Assembly (NCBI RefSeq): GCF_008831505.1
Contig: NZ_CP044507.1
Span: forward strand, 1,488,001 to 1,552,000
Source of the DNA: Chryseobacterium sp.
GTDB taxonomy: Bacteria; Bacteroidota; Bacteroidia; Flavobacteriales; Weeksellaceae
Direction: 5' to 3'
DNA: 64,000 nucleotides
Below the pieces are notes generated by a model. The model was given only the letters and a program-made list of their open reading frames with translations, was not told the DNA's origin and made no database searches. The translations under genes were made by a program, and so were the position numbers. Below, piece after piece: positions 51,591 to 61,034 of the stretch (position 1 is its first letter; each line of letters starts with the position of its first letter).

Positions 51591-52388
51591 ATGGAAATAC
51601 TGGGTTACGCAGCATCACTTCTTATCGGAATTTCATTAGGGCTTATCGGCGGAGGAGGCAGTATACTTACCGTACCGGTACTTGTCTATCTCTTCCGTGT
51701 GGATGCAGCCCTGGCTACTTTTTATTCCCTCTTTGTGGTAGGGATCACCAGTCTGGTGGGTTCGGTTTCATTTTTCCGGAAAGGCCAGATTGATCTCCGC
51801 ACCGCAGTGATCTTCGGAATTCCCTCTGTCGTTACGGTGTACCTTACCCGGCTATATATTTTTCCCGCCGTACCGGACACAATCATCTCCGCCGGCAACT
51901 GGGTACTCAGTAAGGATATGTTCCTGATGGTCACTTTTGCCGTCTTAATGGTAGCAGCATCCTACAGCATGATAAAAAAATGTCGTGGCGCCAACTGTGA
52001 CGAGGAGAAGACGATCACCAAAAAAACCTTACCTGTTCTGCTCTATGGTGCCGCTACAGGACTGATTACTGGCATGCTGGGTGCCGGTGGCGGCTTCATC
52101 ATCATTCCAGCACTGGTTACGCTGCTGGGGCTGGACATCCGAAAAGCCATTGGCACTTCCCTTTTTATCATCGCCGTCAATTCGCTAATTGGATTCAGCG
52201 TCTCAATCACACAATTCAGCATAGAATGGGCCTTCATCATTAAAATCGCCTTACTGGCCGTAGCCGGACTTTTTGCGGGCATGTATATTTCGGCCAGAAC
52301 TGACGGCAAAAAATTAAAACCTGCCTTTGGTTATTTTGTCCTGGTGATGGGCGTCTATATTCTCCTTAAAGAAATCTCAAACTTTTAA
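51591..52388 (+). CDS. TauE/SafE-family sulfite or sulfonate exporter
   Basis: 265 residues, about eight membrane helices in two halves, each opening with a glycine-rich stretch (LIGGGGSILTVPVL and MLGAGGGFIIIPALV), the family hallmark. Moves sulfite, sulfoacetate, thiosulfate or similar anions. Start at 51591 (MEILGYAAS) follows the first hydrophobic segment best. Second gene of the sulfur locus. Confidence 0.88.
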   Translation: MEILGYAASLLIGISLGLIGGGGSILTVPVLVYLFRVDAALATFYSLFVVGITSLVGSVSFFRKGQIDLRTAVIFGIPSVVTVYLTRLYIFPAVPDTIISAGNWVLSKDMFLMVTFAVLMVAASYSMIKKCRGANCDEEKTITKKTLPVLLYGAATGLITGMLGAGGGFIIIPALVTLLGLDIRKAIGTSLFIIAVNSLIGFSVSITQFSIEWAFIIKIALLAVAGLFAGMYISARTDGKKLKPAFGYFVLVMGVYILLKEISNF

Positions 52389-52410
52389 CTAAAAAATAAA
52401 TAATTAAGAT

Positions 52411-52731
52411 ATGTTCAATTTACTAAAAAACCTTTTTTCAGCACCGGATCAGACGGAGCTTTTGGAAATCATGAAAAACAAGCCTTTCCTTGTGGATGTA
52501 CGGTCGCGCGAAGAATTTCAGGGCGGCTCTGTGCAGGGTGCAGTAAACATCCCGTTGAGTTCTGTTTCCCGGGATTTAAAGCGATTTGCCGGAAAGAATA
52601 ACATCGTGGTATTTTGCCGCAGTGGCAATCGCAGCAGCCAGGCTAAAATGATCCTGGAACAGGCGGGCATTTCCAATGTCTATAATGGCGGCAGCCTTCA
52701 AAATGTTCAAAACACCTTAAACAAAATTTAA
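52411..52731 (+). CDS. single-domain rhodanese
   Basis: 106-residue sulfurtransferase. The active-site loop [13 protein letters not shown] carries the catalytic Cys that holds a persulfide, and [23 protein letters not shown] is the N-terminal CH2 motif. Likely moves sulfane sulfur from thiosulfate or polysulfide in the cytoplasm. Its stop abuts the next ATG (TAAATG). Confidence 0.9.
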   Translation: MFNLLKNLFSAPDQTELLEIMKNKPFLVDVRSREEFQGGSVQGAVNIPLSSVSRDLKRFAGKNNIVVFCRSGNRSSQAKMILEQAGISNVYNGGSLQNVQNTLNKI

Positions 52732-53295
52732 ATGACGGAATTATTATCATCCCCCTGGCCCTGGTATGTAGCCGGACCGCTTATTGGACTTACAGTGCCT
52801 GCACTGCTTATACTGGGAAATAAATCATTCGGAATTTCCTCTTCATTGCGGCACATCTGTGCCTCCTGTATGCCGGCAGGCATCCCGTTCTTTAAATACA
52901 ACTGGCAGAAGGAAATATGGAATCTGGTTTTTGTACTGGGTATCCTTATCGGCGGGATTATCTCGGTTACGTTATGGTCCAGCTCTCAGCCAGTGAATGT
53001 GCATCCGGATTTGGCTCAGGAACTCGCAGGTTACGGCATTACGGATTTCAGCAATCTGGTACCGCTTGAACTGATGAACTGGGAATCGCTGTTCACAGTC
53101 CGTGGTCTGATAATGATGGTGGGCGGCGGCCTTCTGGTAGGTTTCGGAACGCGTTACGCAGGCGGTTGCACCAGTGGGCATTCCATTATGGGTATTGCTA
53201 ACCTTCAGTTGCCAAGCCTGATCGCTACCATATTCTTTATGATTGGTGGTTTCATTATGGCCAACTTCATTTTACCTCTCATTTTATCACTTTAA
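52732..53295 (+). CDS. YeeE/YedE-family sulfur transporter, N-terminal half type
   Basis: 187 residues, about five membrane segments. The motif [17 protein letters not shown] carries the conserved Cys of YeeE/YedE (TsuA-like) thiosulfate transporters. In many Proteobacteria and Bacteroidota the transporter is split into two genes, as here with the following gene. Translation is probably coupled to the rhodanese. Confidence 0.88.
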   Translation: MTELLSSPWPWYVAGPLIGLTVPALLILGNKSFGISSSLRHICASCMPAGIPFFKYNWQKEIWNLVFVLGILIGGIISVTLWSSSQPVNVHPDLAQELAGYGITDFSNLVPLELMNWESLFTVRGLIMMVGGGLLVGFGTRYAGGCTSGHSIMGIANLQLPSLIATIFFMIGGFIMANFILPLILSL

Positions 53296-53300
53296 ATTAA

Positions 53301-53807
53301 ATGAAAATGCAAAAACCAACAGACAATAGTGCCGACCTGGAAGTGCGGTCGCTGGACACAATGTGCGTGAATGAAAGTGCCCTGGAACACCGCTGGTACC
53401 ACAACCTAAAGTATTTGCTTGTAGGAATTTTCTTCGGCATTGTTTTTATTAAAGCTGAAGTGATCAGCTGGTTCCGTATTCAGGAGATGTTCAGGCTGCA
53501 GTCCTTCCATATGTACGGCATCATAGGCTCGGCGATACTTGTCGCCATGGCTTCAATATTTCTGATTAAGAAATTCAGGGTAAAAACCGTTTATGGTGAG
53601 GAAATCATATTTCACGATAAGAAATTCAATAAAGGACAGATTTATGGAGGATTGATTTTCGGATTTGGCTGGGCCCTTACCGGCGCCTGTCCCGGACCGC
53701 TCTTTGCGCAGATAGGCACCGGCGCTACTGCTGTCGCAGTAACCCTTTTAAGTGCCATTGCGGGAACATGGATTTACGGATATTTCCGCGATAAACTGCC
53801 GCATTAA
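53301..53807 (+). CDS. YeeE/YedE-family sulfur transporter, second half (DUF6691-like)
   Basis: 168 residues, four membrane segments after a 35-residue hydrophilic N-terminus that contains LDTMCVNES. The conserved motif LTGACPGPLFAQIGTG supplies the second Cys of the split transporter. Together with its neighbour it likely takes up thiosulfate or another reduced sulfur species. Ends at a bidirectional terminator. Confidence 0.88.
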   Translation: MKMQKPTDNSADLEVRSLDTMCVNESALEHRWYHNLKYLLVGIFFGIVFIKAEVISWFRIQEMFRLQSFHMYGIIGSAILVAMASIFLIKKFRVKTVYGEEIIFHDKKFNKGQIYGGLIFGFGWALTGACPGPLFAQIGTGATAVAVTLLSAIAGTWIYGYFRDKLPH

Positions 53808-53860
53808 TCGGATTGCCGCAGATAAGAAAATCCGGGCACCATCTATTTTTACATTCAGTC

Positions 53861-53900
53861 AAAAAAATCCGCCTCACCTTACAGTGAGACGGATTTTTTT
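53861..53900. terminator. bidirectional terminator between the sulfur locus and catalase
   Basis: AAATCCGCCTCAC (53865-53877) pairs with GTGAGACGGATTT (53884-53896) with one mismatch; A run on the left and T run on the right serve both convergent genes. Confidence 0.9.
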
Positions 53901-53914
53901 CATCAGTTTTCTTA

Positions 53915-56050
53915 TCAAACCGGCAACGGATTCATCTCGCGGTCCCAGAATCTGTGTAGAATAATGTCACTCACAAATTCGTCCAGGTTTCCGTCTGTAA
54001 CAATACCGTCTTCAGGATCATTAAGTCCGGGAATTGCCTTTTTAAGTAATTCGGCGCCGTTATCATCTGCGCCGATAGGCTTGCAGTGTTTATAGGCCTC
54101 AGCTACAAAATGAACCGCACCGGCATGCTCCATCAGGGTTTTCACACTGTCGCCACCTGCCACATAAACCGCATCAAATAAAACAGAATCTGCAGTAAGC
54201 AAACTGTCGTCAACAGGGTATTCATCACCTTTTTTAGTAGTTACAAAACCATGTCGTGGTGCAATTACGTGCACTACTGCACCCAATTCACATAGAACTT
54301 TCTGTGTTTTTGTAAATGCCTCATCGTTCACTCCGTTGGCGGTAAGCAAAGCGATGCGGCGTGCTTTTATATTAGTAGGAAGTTTATTGGCCATACTTAC
54401 AGACGGTGCTTCTGAAATAGGAAGTTCCACTTCAATTGAGTGATAGTCCGCGGGGTTCCCATCAGCAGGAATAGCACCTGTAATAGGCTGTGGGAGTCTG
54501 CTGGGCACAAGTCCCAGATGCTCACCTACTTTCTTTGCCAGCTCCTCATCAATCTCAAGCAACATGTCTACCATACGCTGTCTGATTGCTACAACCTGTA
54601 CCTTGCCAAGTTCAAATGAAAATGCGTTCTGGATATGCCGCTTTTCATGCATTGTCATACTGTTATAAAACAGCTTTGGCTGACTGAAATGATCGAAGAA
54701 ACTCTTGCTTCTTCTACGAATTTTTCCGGCGTCAATGCGTTCTTCAAAAGAAGTAAAGCCGCCTTCTTTCATCATGGCCTGGAAGGGACACCCTTGCGCG
54801 AGTGTGTTCGGATTGTAAGAAACCCGTCCTTTTGGAATTTGCATACGGTGTATACCATCCCGCTGGTTATTGGTAACGTCCGGAATGGAGCGGTTAATCG
54901 GGATTTCATGGAAATTGGGTCCGCCAAGACGTGAAAGCTGGGTATCTGTGTATGAGAAAAGTCTGCCCTGAAGCAGAGGATCATTGGTAAAATCGATACC
55001 GGGCACAATATGACCGGGATGGAAGGCGATCTGTTCAGTTTCGGCGAAGAAATTGTCAGGATTCCTGTTCAGGGTCATCTTGCCAATAATTTCCACTGGA
55101 ACAAGTTCTTCCGGAATCAGTTTTGTGGGATCCAACAGGTCAAACGGGAATTTATGCTCGTCTTCCTGCTTAACAATCTGTACACCCAATTCCCATTCAG
55201 GATAATGACCGTTGTCAATCGTTTCCCATAAGTCACGGCGGTGAAAATCGGTATCCTTACCCGCCAGCCTTTGCGCTTCGTCCCAGGCCAGGCCGAGGAC
55301 GCCTTGAAGGGGCTTCCAGTGAAACTTAACAAAATGTGACTCACCTTCTTCGTTGATAAACCTGAAAGTGTGGATTCCGAATCCTTCCATAGACCGTAAA
55401 GTTCTTGGTATCCCGCGGTCACTCATTTTCCAGATCACGTTGTGCATGGTTTCCGGCATCAGGGAGACAAAATCCCAAAATGTGTCATGTGCAGAGGCCG
55501 CCTGTGGAATCTCGTTATGAGGCTCCGGCTTTACAGCATGCACCAAATCCGGAAACTTCATGGCATCCTGGATGAAAAATACCGGCATATTATTACCTAC
55601 GAGGTCATAATTACCTTCCTGTGTGTAGAATTTCACTGCAAAACCGCGTACATCCCGTGGTAAGTCAGTAGACCCCCTGCTTCCCTGCACGGTAGAGAAC
55701 CTTGCAAAAACCGGAGTTTTAACGGTGGTATCATTCAGGAATTTGGCCCTCGTATACTTGGCCATAGATTTATAGAGCTGGAATTCACCATGAGCCCCGG
55801 AACCTCTGGCATGTACAATTCTTTCCGGAATCCTTTCATGGTCAAAATGAGTCATCTTCTCACGGAAGATAAAGTCCTCCAGCAGGGAGGGACCTCGCTC
55901 ACCCGCTTTCAGGGTATTCTGGTCGTCGTTGATCTTTACGCCATGGTCAGTGGTCATAAATTCGCCTTTGTCATCTACTGTATATTTACCCAACTGTTCG
56001 AGCTTGGGATTCGCACCATTCTCAAATGGTTCCTGTTCGTTCGCTTTCAT
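53915..56050 (-). CDS. katE: large-subunit catalase (HPII/KatE type)
   Basis: 711 residues, the size of clade II catalases. Active-site His in RIVHARGSGAHGEF, the NADPH/heme region RFSTVQGSRGSTDLPRDVRG, the DLVGNNMPVFFIQDAMKFPD motif, and proximal heme Tyr in RLFSYTDTQLSRLGGPN are all present. Residues about 560-711 form the extra flavodoxin/DJ-1-like domain (RIALLTANGVNDEAF) typical of this clade. Detoxifies hydrogen peroxide in the cytoplasm. It follows the YciE-like gene by 24 bp, a stress operon. Confidence 0.95.
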   Translation of the reverse strand: MKANEQEPFENGANPKLEQLGKYTVDDKGEFMTTDHGVKINDDQNTLKAGERGPSLLEDFIFREKMTHFDHERIPERIVHARGSGAHGEFQLYKSMAKYTRAKFLNDTTVKTPVFARFSTVQGSRGSTDLPRDVRGFAVKFYTQEGNYDLVGNNMPVFFIQDAMKFPDLVHAVKPEPHNEIPQAASAHDTFWDFVSLMPETMHNVIWKMSDRGIPRTLRSMEGFGIHTFRFINEEGESHFVKFHWKPLQGVLGLAWDEAQRLAGKDTDFHRRDLWETIDNGHYPEWELGVQIVKQEDEHKFPFDLLDPTKLIPEELVPVEIIGKMTLNRNPDNFFAETEQIAFHPGHIVPGIDFTNDPLLQGRLFSYTDTQLSRLGGPNFHEIPINRSIPDVTNNQRDGIHRMQIPKGRVSYNPNTLAQGCPFQAMMKEGGFTSFEERIDAGKIRRRSKSFFDHFSQPKLFYNSMTMHEKRHIQNAFSFELGKVQVVAIRQRMVDMLLEIDEELAKKVGEHLGLVPSRLPQPITGAIPADGNPADYHSIEVELPISEAPSVSMANKLPTNIKARRIALLTANGVNDEAFTKTQKVLCELGAVVHVIAPRHGFVTTKKGDEYPVDDSLLTADSVLFDAVYVAGGDSVKTLMEHAGAVHFVAEAYKHCKPIGADDNGAELLKKAIPGLNDPEDGIVTDGNLDEFVSDIILHRFWDREMNPLPV

Positions 56051-56074
56051 AAGATCTGTAATTGGTTTTTATGG

Positions 56075-56641
56075 TTATACGGCGTTCAGGTCTTTGGACT
56101 GATGTTTACCTGCTGCAGCCTGCGAGTTGAGGTTGGTATCAGCAATTGATGACAGAAGGCAGTCGGATTTTTTCTCTTCGCCCAGGGTACGAAGAAGCAG
56201 ATCCAGTGCAGGCCTTTCATTTAGTACTTTTGCATAGGCGCATAGTGTACCATAGCTGGCAATCTCGTAATGTTCCACTTTTTGTGAACTGCCTATAATT
56301 GCGGCATCGCGTACAGGACCCTCAGCAGCGCTAGCCACTGTTTCACGTCCTTCTTCCAGAATTCCCTCAATAGCCGGGCATTTCTTACCTTCGGCTTTCA
56401 TATCCATTGAGGAAAACACTTCCTCCAGACGTGCAACCTGCTGCTGGGTCTGTAAAAGATGATCCTTGATGGCAGTTTTGAGTTTGTGGTTAGATGCTTT
56501 CTCATACATTTCCGGAAGTGCTTTTACAAGAGCATTTTCAGCATAATAGATGTCCTTCAGACCATCTGTGAAAAGATCGCGCAGCTGCATGGCATCAGCC
56601 TTCGCAGTCTCGTGTTCTGACTTTGTTTTTTTCTTGTCCAT
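56075..56641 (-). CDS. YciE/DUF892 ferritin-like protein
   Basis: 188 residues. Helical bundle with the DUF892 pattern (LRDLFTDGLKDIYYAENALVKALPEMYEKA, later KVEHYEIASYGTLCAYAK) supplying Glu and His ligands for a di-iron site. Such proteins go with catalases and general stress genes, as here. It has a Lys-rich N-terminus (MDKKKTKSEHE). Confidence 0.88.
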   Translation of the reverse strand: MDKKKTKSEHETAKADAMQLRDLFTDGLKDIYYAENALVKALPEMYEKASNHKLKTAIKDHLLQTQQQVARLEEVFSSMDMKAEGKKCPAIEGILEEGRETVASAAEGPVRDAAIIGSSQKVEHYEIASYGTLCAYAKVLNERPALDLLLRTLGEEKKSDCLLSSIADTNLNSQAAAGKHQSKDLNAV

Positions 56642-56862
56642 TGATTTAATATTTAGTTAATGTTGGTGTTCAGTTTATACGGAGCATCAGCCGGATTTCA
56701 GCAGAAAAGTCGCGTGCCCCAACCGCATCAATTATTAAACCAAAAAAACATCCCGAAAATCCTGCAAAACAATGTCATCATATCGATACCGGCAGGATCC
56801 AAATAACTGATTTTCTGCGGAACAATACTTGCAATAGGCAGGTGGACCACCATAAATTGAGC

Positions 56863-57375
56863 ATGAAACTTAAAACCAACGTAACATTTAAGCAGTATCT
56901 GCAGCTGATGTTTAAACTCACCTATCAGAAAATCATGTTTCGCATTCTGGTGGGTATTGCCGCGCTTCTCTTTCTCTGGATTATCTTTTATCAGCTCGAT
57001 CTCTTCGGACTCCCGCAGCCCATCATCTATCAGTATATCACGCTGGGTCTTATTGGATTGGTGCAGCCTGCTATCGTTTTCAGCACGGTGCACCGCAATT
57101 ACTACTCCAGCAATCAGCTTAGGAAAACACTGGAAATGGAACTTACCGAAGACCGTATTAAAATACACGGCGAAACATTCTATATGGAAATCCTGTGGAA
57201 GCAGATTCACCGCTTCAGTGAACTTACCAGATGGTTTATGATCTATCAGAATAATCTTTCAGCCATTATCATCCCCAAAAGAAGTCTTACAACCGACCAG
57301 ATCCATGAACTACGGATTGTTTTGGCTGAGGCTGAGGAAAACTGTACAAAATACCGCAGGGAAGTCGGGGTTTAA
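56863..57375 (+). CDS. YcxB-like membrane protein
   Basis: 170 residues: short N-terminal amphipathic part, two membrane helices (about 30-50 and 60-78), then a cytoplasmic beta-rich YcxB-like domain (ELTEDRIKIHGETFYMEILWKQIHRF, ending in SAIIIPKRSLTTDQIHELR). Function unknown in the whole family. ATG at 56863 chosen; the longer frame to 56842 adds only a few polar residues. Confidence 0.72.
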   Translation: MKLKTNVTFKQYLQLMFKLTYQKIMFRILVGIAALLFLWIIFYQLDLFGLPQPIIYQYITLGLIGLVQPAIVFSTVHRNYYSSNQLRKTLEMELTEDRIKIHGETFYMEILWKQIHRFSELTRWFMIYQNNLSAIIIPKRSLTTDQIHELRIVLAEAEENCTKYRREVGV

Positions 57376-57520
57376 CCTTAGAAGAAGACCTTGAAACGAT
57401 TATAAGTTGACAATTTAGATAAAACGGGAAGTTCACGCTAACTAAGAATATTGCAAAAACTACCAAAAAAGTTTTACCATTTTACTGTATGGTTGATGTA
57501 TTATATACCTGTCAATACAG

Positions 57521-57557
57521 AAAGGCTGTCCCACGGTTTTGAGGACAGCCTTTTCTT
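57521..57557 (+). terminator. terminator between the YcxB-like gene and the gamma-lyase gene
   Basis: AAGGCTGTCC and GGACAGCCTT (around 57522-57531 and 57543-57552) with an 11-nt loop and TTCTTT tail; it may act on both strands. Confidence 0.75.
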
Positions 57558-57592
57558 TGTACTTTATCGTGTTGCGCCGGGCGCGATAGGTA

Positions 57593-58810
57593 TTAACTGT
57601 TTACGGCCTGCAGTACGCCGGTCTTCTCCATGCACCCGCGCATCTTCATATAAGTACGCTCAATATCCTGATCCAAACCAATGGAAAAACGGATAAGCCC
57701 CGGCGACAGCCCCATTTCTTTCTGCTCATCAGTAGGGATTTCGGACGAAGTTGATGTGCCCGAAGCACAGAAAAGCGTTTTGTAAAAGCCCAGACTTACG
57801 GCCAGATAGCCTATATTTTCCGCCTGCATAGCCTCCATCAGCTCATTGGCCTTCTCCACTGTTTCTACATCCAGAGCAATCAGTCCTCCGTAACCGAATT
57901 CATCATTCATCATTTCCGAAAACAGTGAATGCTGCGGATGACTTTCAAGACCCGGATATTTTACTTTTAGGCCGTCCTCCTGCCATCTTTCCGCCAGGTA
58001 CTGTGCATTCTCACTGTGTTTTTTCATCCTTAAATGGAGGGTGCGCAGGTTTTTCAGGATACTTGCGGCACGCAGGCTGTCCATGGTGGGTCCCAAAAGC
58101 ATGCAGGCACCACTGTTTACATCCTTCAGACTGTTGATGAAATCGGTGGTACCACAAATCACTCCACCTACGGCGTCGCTGCTGCCGTTGATGAATTTGG
58201 TAAGACTGTGAATGGTCACATCGGCTCCTAACCTTGTCGGAGAGACCATCAGTGGCGAAAAGGTATTATCTACCACCAGCTGTAAATTATGCTTTTTGGC
58301 AAGCTTAGAAAGTGCGGCGAGGTCGGCAACTTCAAGAAGAGGGTTGCTTACCGTTTCACAGTAAATCATACGTGTGTTTTCGGTTATAGCAGCCTCTACG
58401 GCGGCCAGGTCAGTGATATTCACAAAGGAACTACCGATCTTCAAACCGGGCAGAAAATTTTTCATAAAGGCATAGGTTCCACCGTAAATAGTTCGGCTGG
58501 AAACAATATGATCGCCCGACTTACAGATCTGAAGCAGAACTGAAGTGATGGCACCCATTCCCGAAGCAGTCACATTGGCACTTTCCGTTCCCTCCATCTG
58601 AGCCAGGGCTTCAGACAGATAAAGATTGCTGGGCGAGGTATGCCGTGAGTATAGATAATATCCTTCGGTCTGACCTTCAAAGGTGTCGGACATTGCTTTG
58701 GCGGTTAGGAAGGTGTAGGTGGAACTGTCGGAAATCGAAGGGTTTACACCACCAAATTCTCCAAAAAACTGCAGGTCCTGAATTTTGTTTGCTGCACTGA
58801 ATTCTTTCAT
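57593..58810 (-). CDS. Cys/Met metabolism PLP enzyme (methionine gamma-lyase-like)
   Basis: 405-residue fold-type I PLP enzyme. Cofactor lysine in VTIHSLTKFINGSSDAVGG, the SRHTSPSNLYLSEALAQMEG segment near the N-terminus, YCETVSNP for substrate/PLP contact and a C-terminal SLG...T motif are typical of cystathionine gamma-synthase/lyase and methionine gamma-lyase. The divergent Lrp-type regulator favours a catabolic amino acid lyase. Exact substrate uncertain. Confidence 0.85.
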   Translation of the reverse strand: MKEFSAANKIQDLQFFGEFGGVNPSISDSSTYTFLTAKAMSDTFEGQTEGYYLYSRHTSPSNLYLSEALAQMEGTESANVTASGMGAITSVLLQICKSGDHIVSSRTIYGGTYAFMKNFLPGLKIGSSFVNITDLAAVEAAITENTRMIYCETVSNPLLEVADLAALSKLAKKHNLQLVVDNTFSPLMVSPTRLGADVTIHSLTKFINGSSDAVGGVICGTTDFINSLKDVNSGACMLLGPTMDSLRAASILKNLRTLHLRMKKHSENAQYLAERWQEDGLKVKYPGLESHPQHSLFSEMMNDEFGYGGLIALDVETVEKANELMEAMQAENIGYLAVSLGFYKTLFCASGTSTSSEIPTDEQKEMGLSPGLIRFSIGLDQDIERTYMKMRGCMEKTGVLQAVNS

Positions 58811-58917
58811 ATCTTTTTATTTTCCATAAAAGTGCCGATAATCCGCCAAATAAACAATCAATGCGCTTTAATTCAGAAAATAACCACAACATACGGGCGT
58901 CTTATAAATTTTTATTC

Positions 58918-58925
58918 TATTTTTG
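58918..58925 (+). promoter_or_regulatory. -7 element TATTTTTG of the Lrp-type gene
   Basis: TATTTTTG fits TAnnTTTG; RNA start near 58932, about 29 nt before the ATG at 58961, which rules out the longer frame opening at 58832. No ideal -33 TTG. Confidence 0.55.
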
Positions 58926-58960
58926 AAAAAGATAGAGTAACAAATCCAAATTATTTTCTG

Positions 58961-59422
58961 ATGAATCTGGATGTAAAGGACCGGCAACTCCTGAATTTAC
59001 TGCAGGAAAATTCCAAAAGAACCACAAAAAGTCTGGCAGCCGAACTGAATCTGTCCGTCACTGCTGTTTTTGAGCGTATTAAAAAACTGGAAAAACAGCA
59101 GGTCATTGGCAGTTATGTGGCCATGGTAAACCGCCAGAAGGTAGACCGTGATTTTTTGGTCATCTGCCACGTAAAACTCATTCAGCACAGTAAGGAGTAC
59201 ATCACCCAGTTTGAGCGTGAAATTTGCCGGTTTCCGGAGGTGTTGGAATGTTTTCATGTAAGCGGCGATTACGACTACATCCTCAAAATCATAGTGAAAG
59301 ACATTGCAGAATACCGAGATTTTATGGTGACCAAATTAACCAACCTGCAGCATATTGCCAGTACACAGAGCGCATTCATGATCAAGGAAGTGAAAAGCAC
59401 CACAATTGTAGGCCTGGAATAA
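58961..59422 (+). CDS. Lrp/AsnC-family regulator
   Basis: 153 residues: N-terminal AsnC-type helix-turn-helix (LDVKDRQLLNLLQENSKRTT, recognition helix LSVTAVFERIKKLE) and C-terminal RAM domain for effector binding and oligomerization (CHVKLIQHSKEYITQF, ECFHVSGDYDYILKI). Divergent from the gamma-lyase gene across 150 bp, so it probably controls that gene in response to an amino acid. Confidence 0.9.
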   Translation: MNLDVKDRQLLNLLQENSKRTTKSLAAELNLSVTAVFERIKKLEKQQVIGSYVAMVNRQKVDRDFLVICHVKLIQHSKEYITQFEREICRFPEVLECFHVSGDYDYILKIIVKDIAEYRDFMVTKLTNLQHIASTQSAFMIKEVKSTTIVGLE

Positions 59423-59469
59423 GGTATGCCTTCCTGTGCATTTCATAGTGCCTACCCAATATGAAATCT

Positions 59470-59477
59470 TATTTTTG
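59470..59477 (+). promoter_or_regulatory. -7 element TATTTTTG of the following membrane protein gene
   Basis: TATTTTTG followed by CAGG; RNA start near 59484, 18 nt before the TTG at 59502. This favours the TTG start. Confidence 0.5.
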
Positions 59478-59501
59478 CAGGCTTAAATACAAAACCAACA
59501 A

Positions 59502-60254
59502 TTGACTAGATTTTTCTCCTCCCAGCTCTTCATCAACAGCAATCCCACCAGGTCCAATATGGCATTGGCCGGATGGCTGTTCCTGATACTTACCCCTCTG
59601 GTTCTCTGGCTGGATTCTGATTTTTTCCTGAATGATTACGGCTTCAACGGGCGCTGGCTGGCAAATGCATTTACAATAGCATATTTCCTGTGGCTTTTCT
59701 ATGTGTCGGGCACTGAGCTTCGGAAGCTGATGTTTACAATGGTTATCATCTCCTATATCGGTGAACTTATTTTCTGCAGCCTTCTAGGCATGTATCATTA
59801 CCGAACGGTGCACATACCGCTTTACGTGCCGCTGGGACATGCCATTGTGTATGCGTCGGGCTATATTTACGCCAATACGTTATGGGTGGTGAAAAACAAA
59901 ACCGCGCTCAAAAAGGCATTCCCTGTCTTATTTATATTGATTTTCCTGATACCCGTTATTTTTTTCAATGACATGTTCACACTGATTTTCAGTGTATTTT
60001 TCTTAGCCATCCTGCGCAGAAAGAAAGGCGATCCGCTTTACTATTTTATTGCATTGTGTGTGATTTACATTGAACTGCTGGGTACGGGTTTCAACTGCTG
60101 GAAGTGGGTTCCTGAAACCTTCGGTCTCATCCCTGCTGCCAATCCGCCCATGGGTGCCGTATTTTTTTATGCGGGTGGCGATGTGATTATCGCTAAACTG
60201 GTTAGTATTTGGGAAAACAGAAAAACGAGCCCAATTACTGAAATCGCTGATTAA
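59502..60254 (+). CDS. multi-span membrane protein of unknown function
   Basis: 250 residues (TTG start at 59502; ATG at 59559 would remove 19 residues). About seven membrane helices, aromatic-rich, with conserved-looking polar spots YHYRTVHIPLYVPLGHAIVYA and GFNCWKWVPETFGLIPAANPP between helices. His, Trp and Pro-rich loops suggest a carotenoid- or lipid-linked enzyme, but no family is recognised. Confidence 0.7.
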   Translation: MTRFFSSQLFINSNPTRSNMALAGWLFLILTPLVLWLDSDFFLNDYGFNGRWLANAFTIAYFLWLFYVSGTELRKLMFTMVIISYIGELIFCSLLGMYHYRTVHIPLYVPLGHAIVYASGYIYANTLWVVKNKTALKKAFPVLFILIFLIPVIFFNDMFTLIFSVFFLAILRRKKGDPLYYFIALCVIYIELLGTGFNCWKWVPETFGLIPAANPPMGAVFFYAGGDVIIAKLVSIWENRKTSPITEIAD

Positions 60255-60380
60255 CTGCTCGAAAGCAAATTCTCATCTTTCAGCTGAATCTGGAGAACCT
60301 GGCCTATTTAAAGACTTATTATCACATAATCCGGCCATCAGATCCTCTGTTTTTCCTTAGATTTGTCTGAAATCAGGCAA

Positions 60381-60938
60381 ATGGAACCCGTATTTTTTGA
60401 AACTCCGGCTCTTTTCCGCGAATGGCTGGCTAAAAACCACGCTGCAGAAAACGAACTCCTGGTTGGATTCTACAAAGTGAACAGCGGCAGACAGTCCATC
60501 AGCTGGTCCGAATCAGTGGATCAGGCGCTCTGCTTTGGCTGGATAGACGGCGTCCGGAAATCACTGGACTCTGACAGCTATACGATACGCTTTACGCCGA
60601 GGCGGCCCAAAAGTATTTGGAGTGACATTAATGTTAAAAAAGTAAAAGAGCTGAAAGAAGCGGGTTTGATGGAGCCCGCAGGATTAGAAGCCTTCAGCAA
60701 AAGGACAGCAGGCCGCTCCGGTATCTATTCGCATGAAAAACCTGCTGAGCAGCTTGCACCTCAATATGAAAAAACATTCAGCTCCCATCCTGTTGCCTGG
60801 GAATTTTTCTGCAAACAACCACCCTCCTACCGTAAAGTCATCATTCATTGGATCATGTCGGCCAAACGGGAAAACACCCGCTATGACAGGCTTCAGAAAG
60901 TAATTGACAGCAGTTTAAATCAGGAAAGGCTGCAATAG
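60381..60938 (+). CDS. YdeI/OmpD-associated family protein
   Basis: 185 residues. N-terminal domain with FFETPALFREWLAKNHA, SWSESVDQALCFGWIDGVRK and the RFTPRRPKSIWSDINV motif defines the YdeI (bacteriocin-protection) family; the C-terminal part (SYRKVIIHWIMSAKRENTR) is the usual helical YdeI ending. Reported roles relate to antimicrobial peptide resistance; mechanism unknown. TTG at 60363 is an alternative start. Confidence 0.88.
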   Translation: MEPVFFETPALFREWLAKNHAAENELLVGFYKVNSGRQSISWSESVDQALCFGWIDGVRKSLDSDSYTIRFTPRRPKSIWSDINVKKVKELKEAGLMEPAGLEAFSKRTAGRSGIYSHEKPAEQLAPQYEKTFSSHPVAWEFFCKQPPSYRKVIIHWIMSAKRENTRYDRLQKVIDSSLNQERLQ

Positions 60939-61034
60939 AATTTACAATTTATTGCACTGTAATTTATCACACTGACATAACCTGATCATTTTTGCCCGAA
61001 TTTTGATAGGTTAGATTGCCCCAGCCTGCTATAT

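Noticed and set aside
56728-57210. 160-codon minus-strand frame opposite the YcxB-like gene
   Set aside because: Shadow; the plus-strand product has the YcxB layout.
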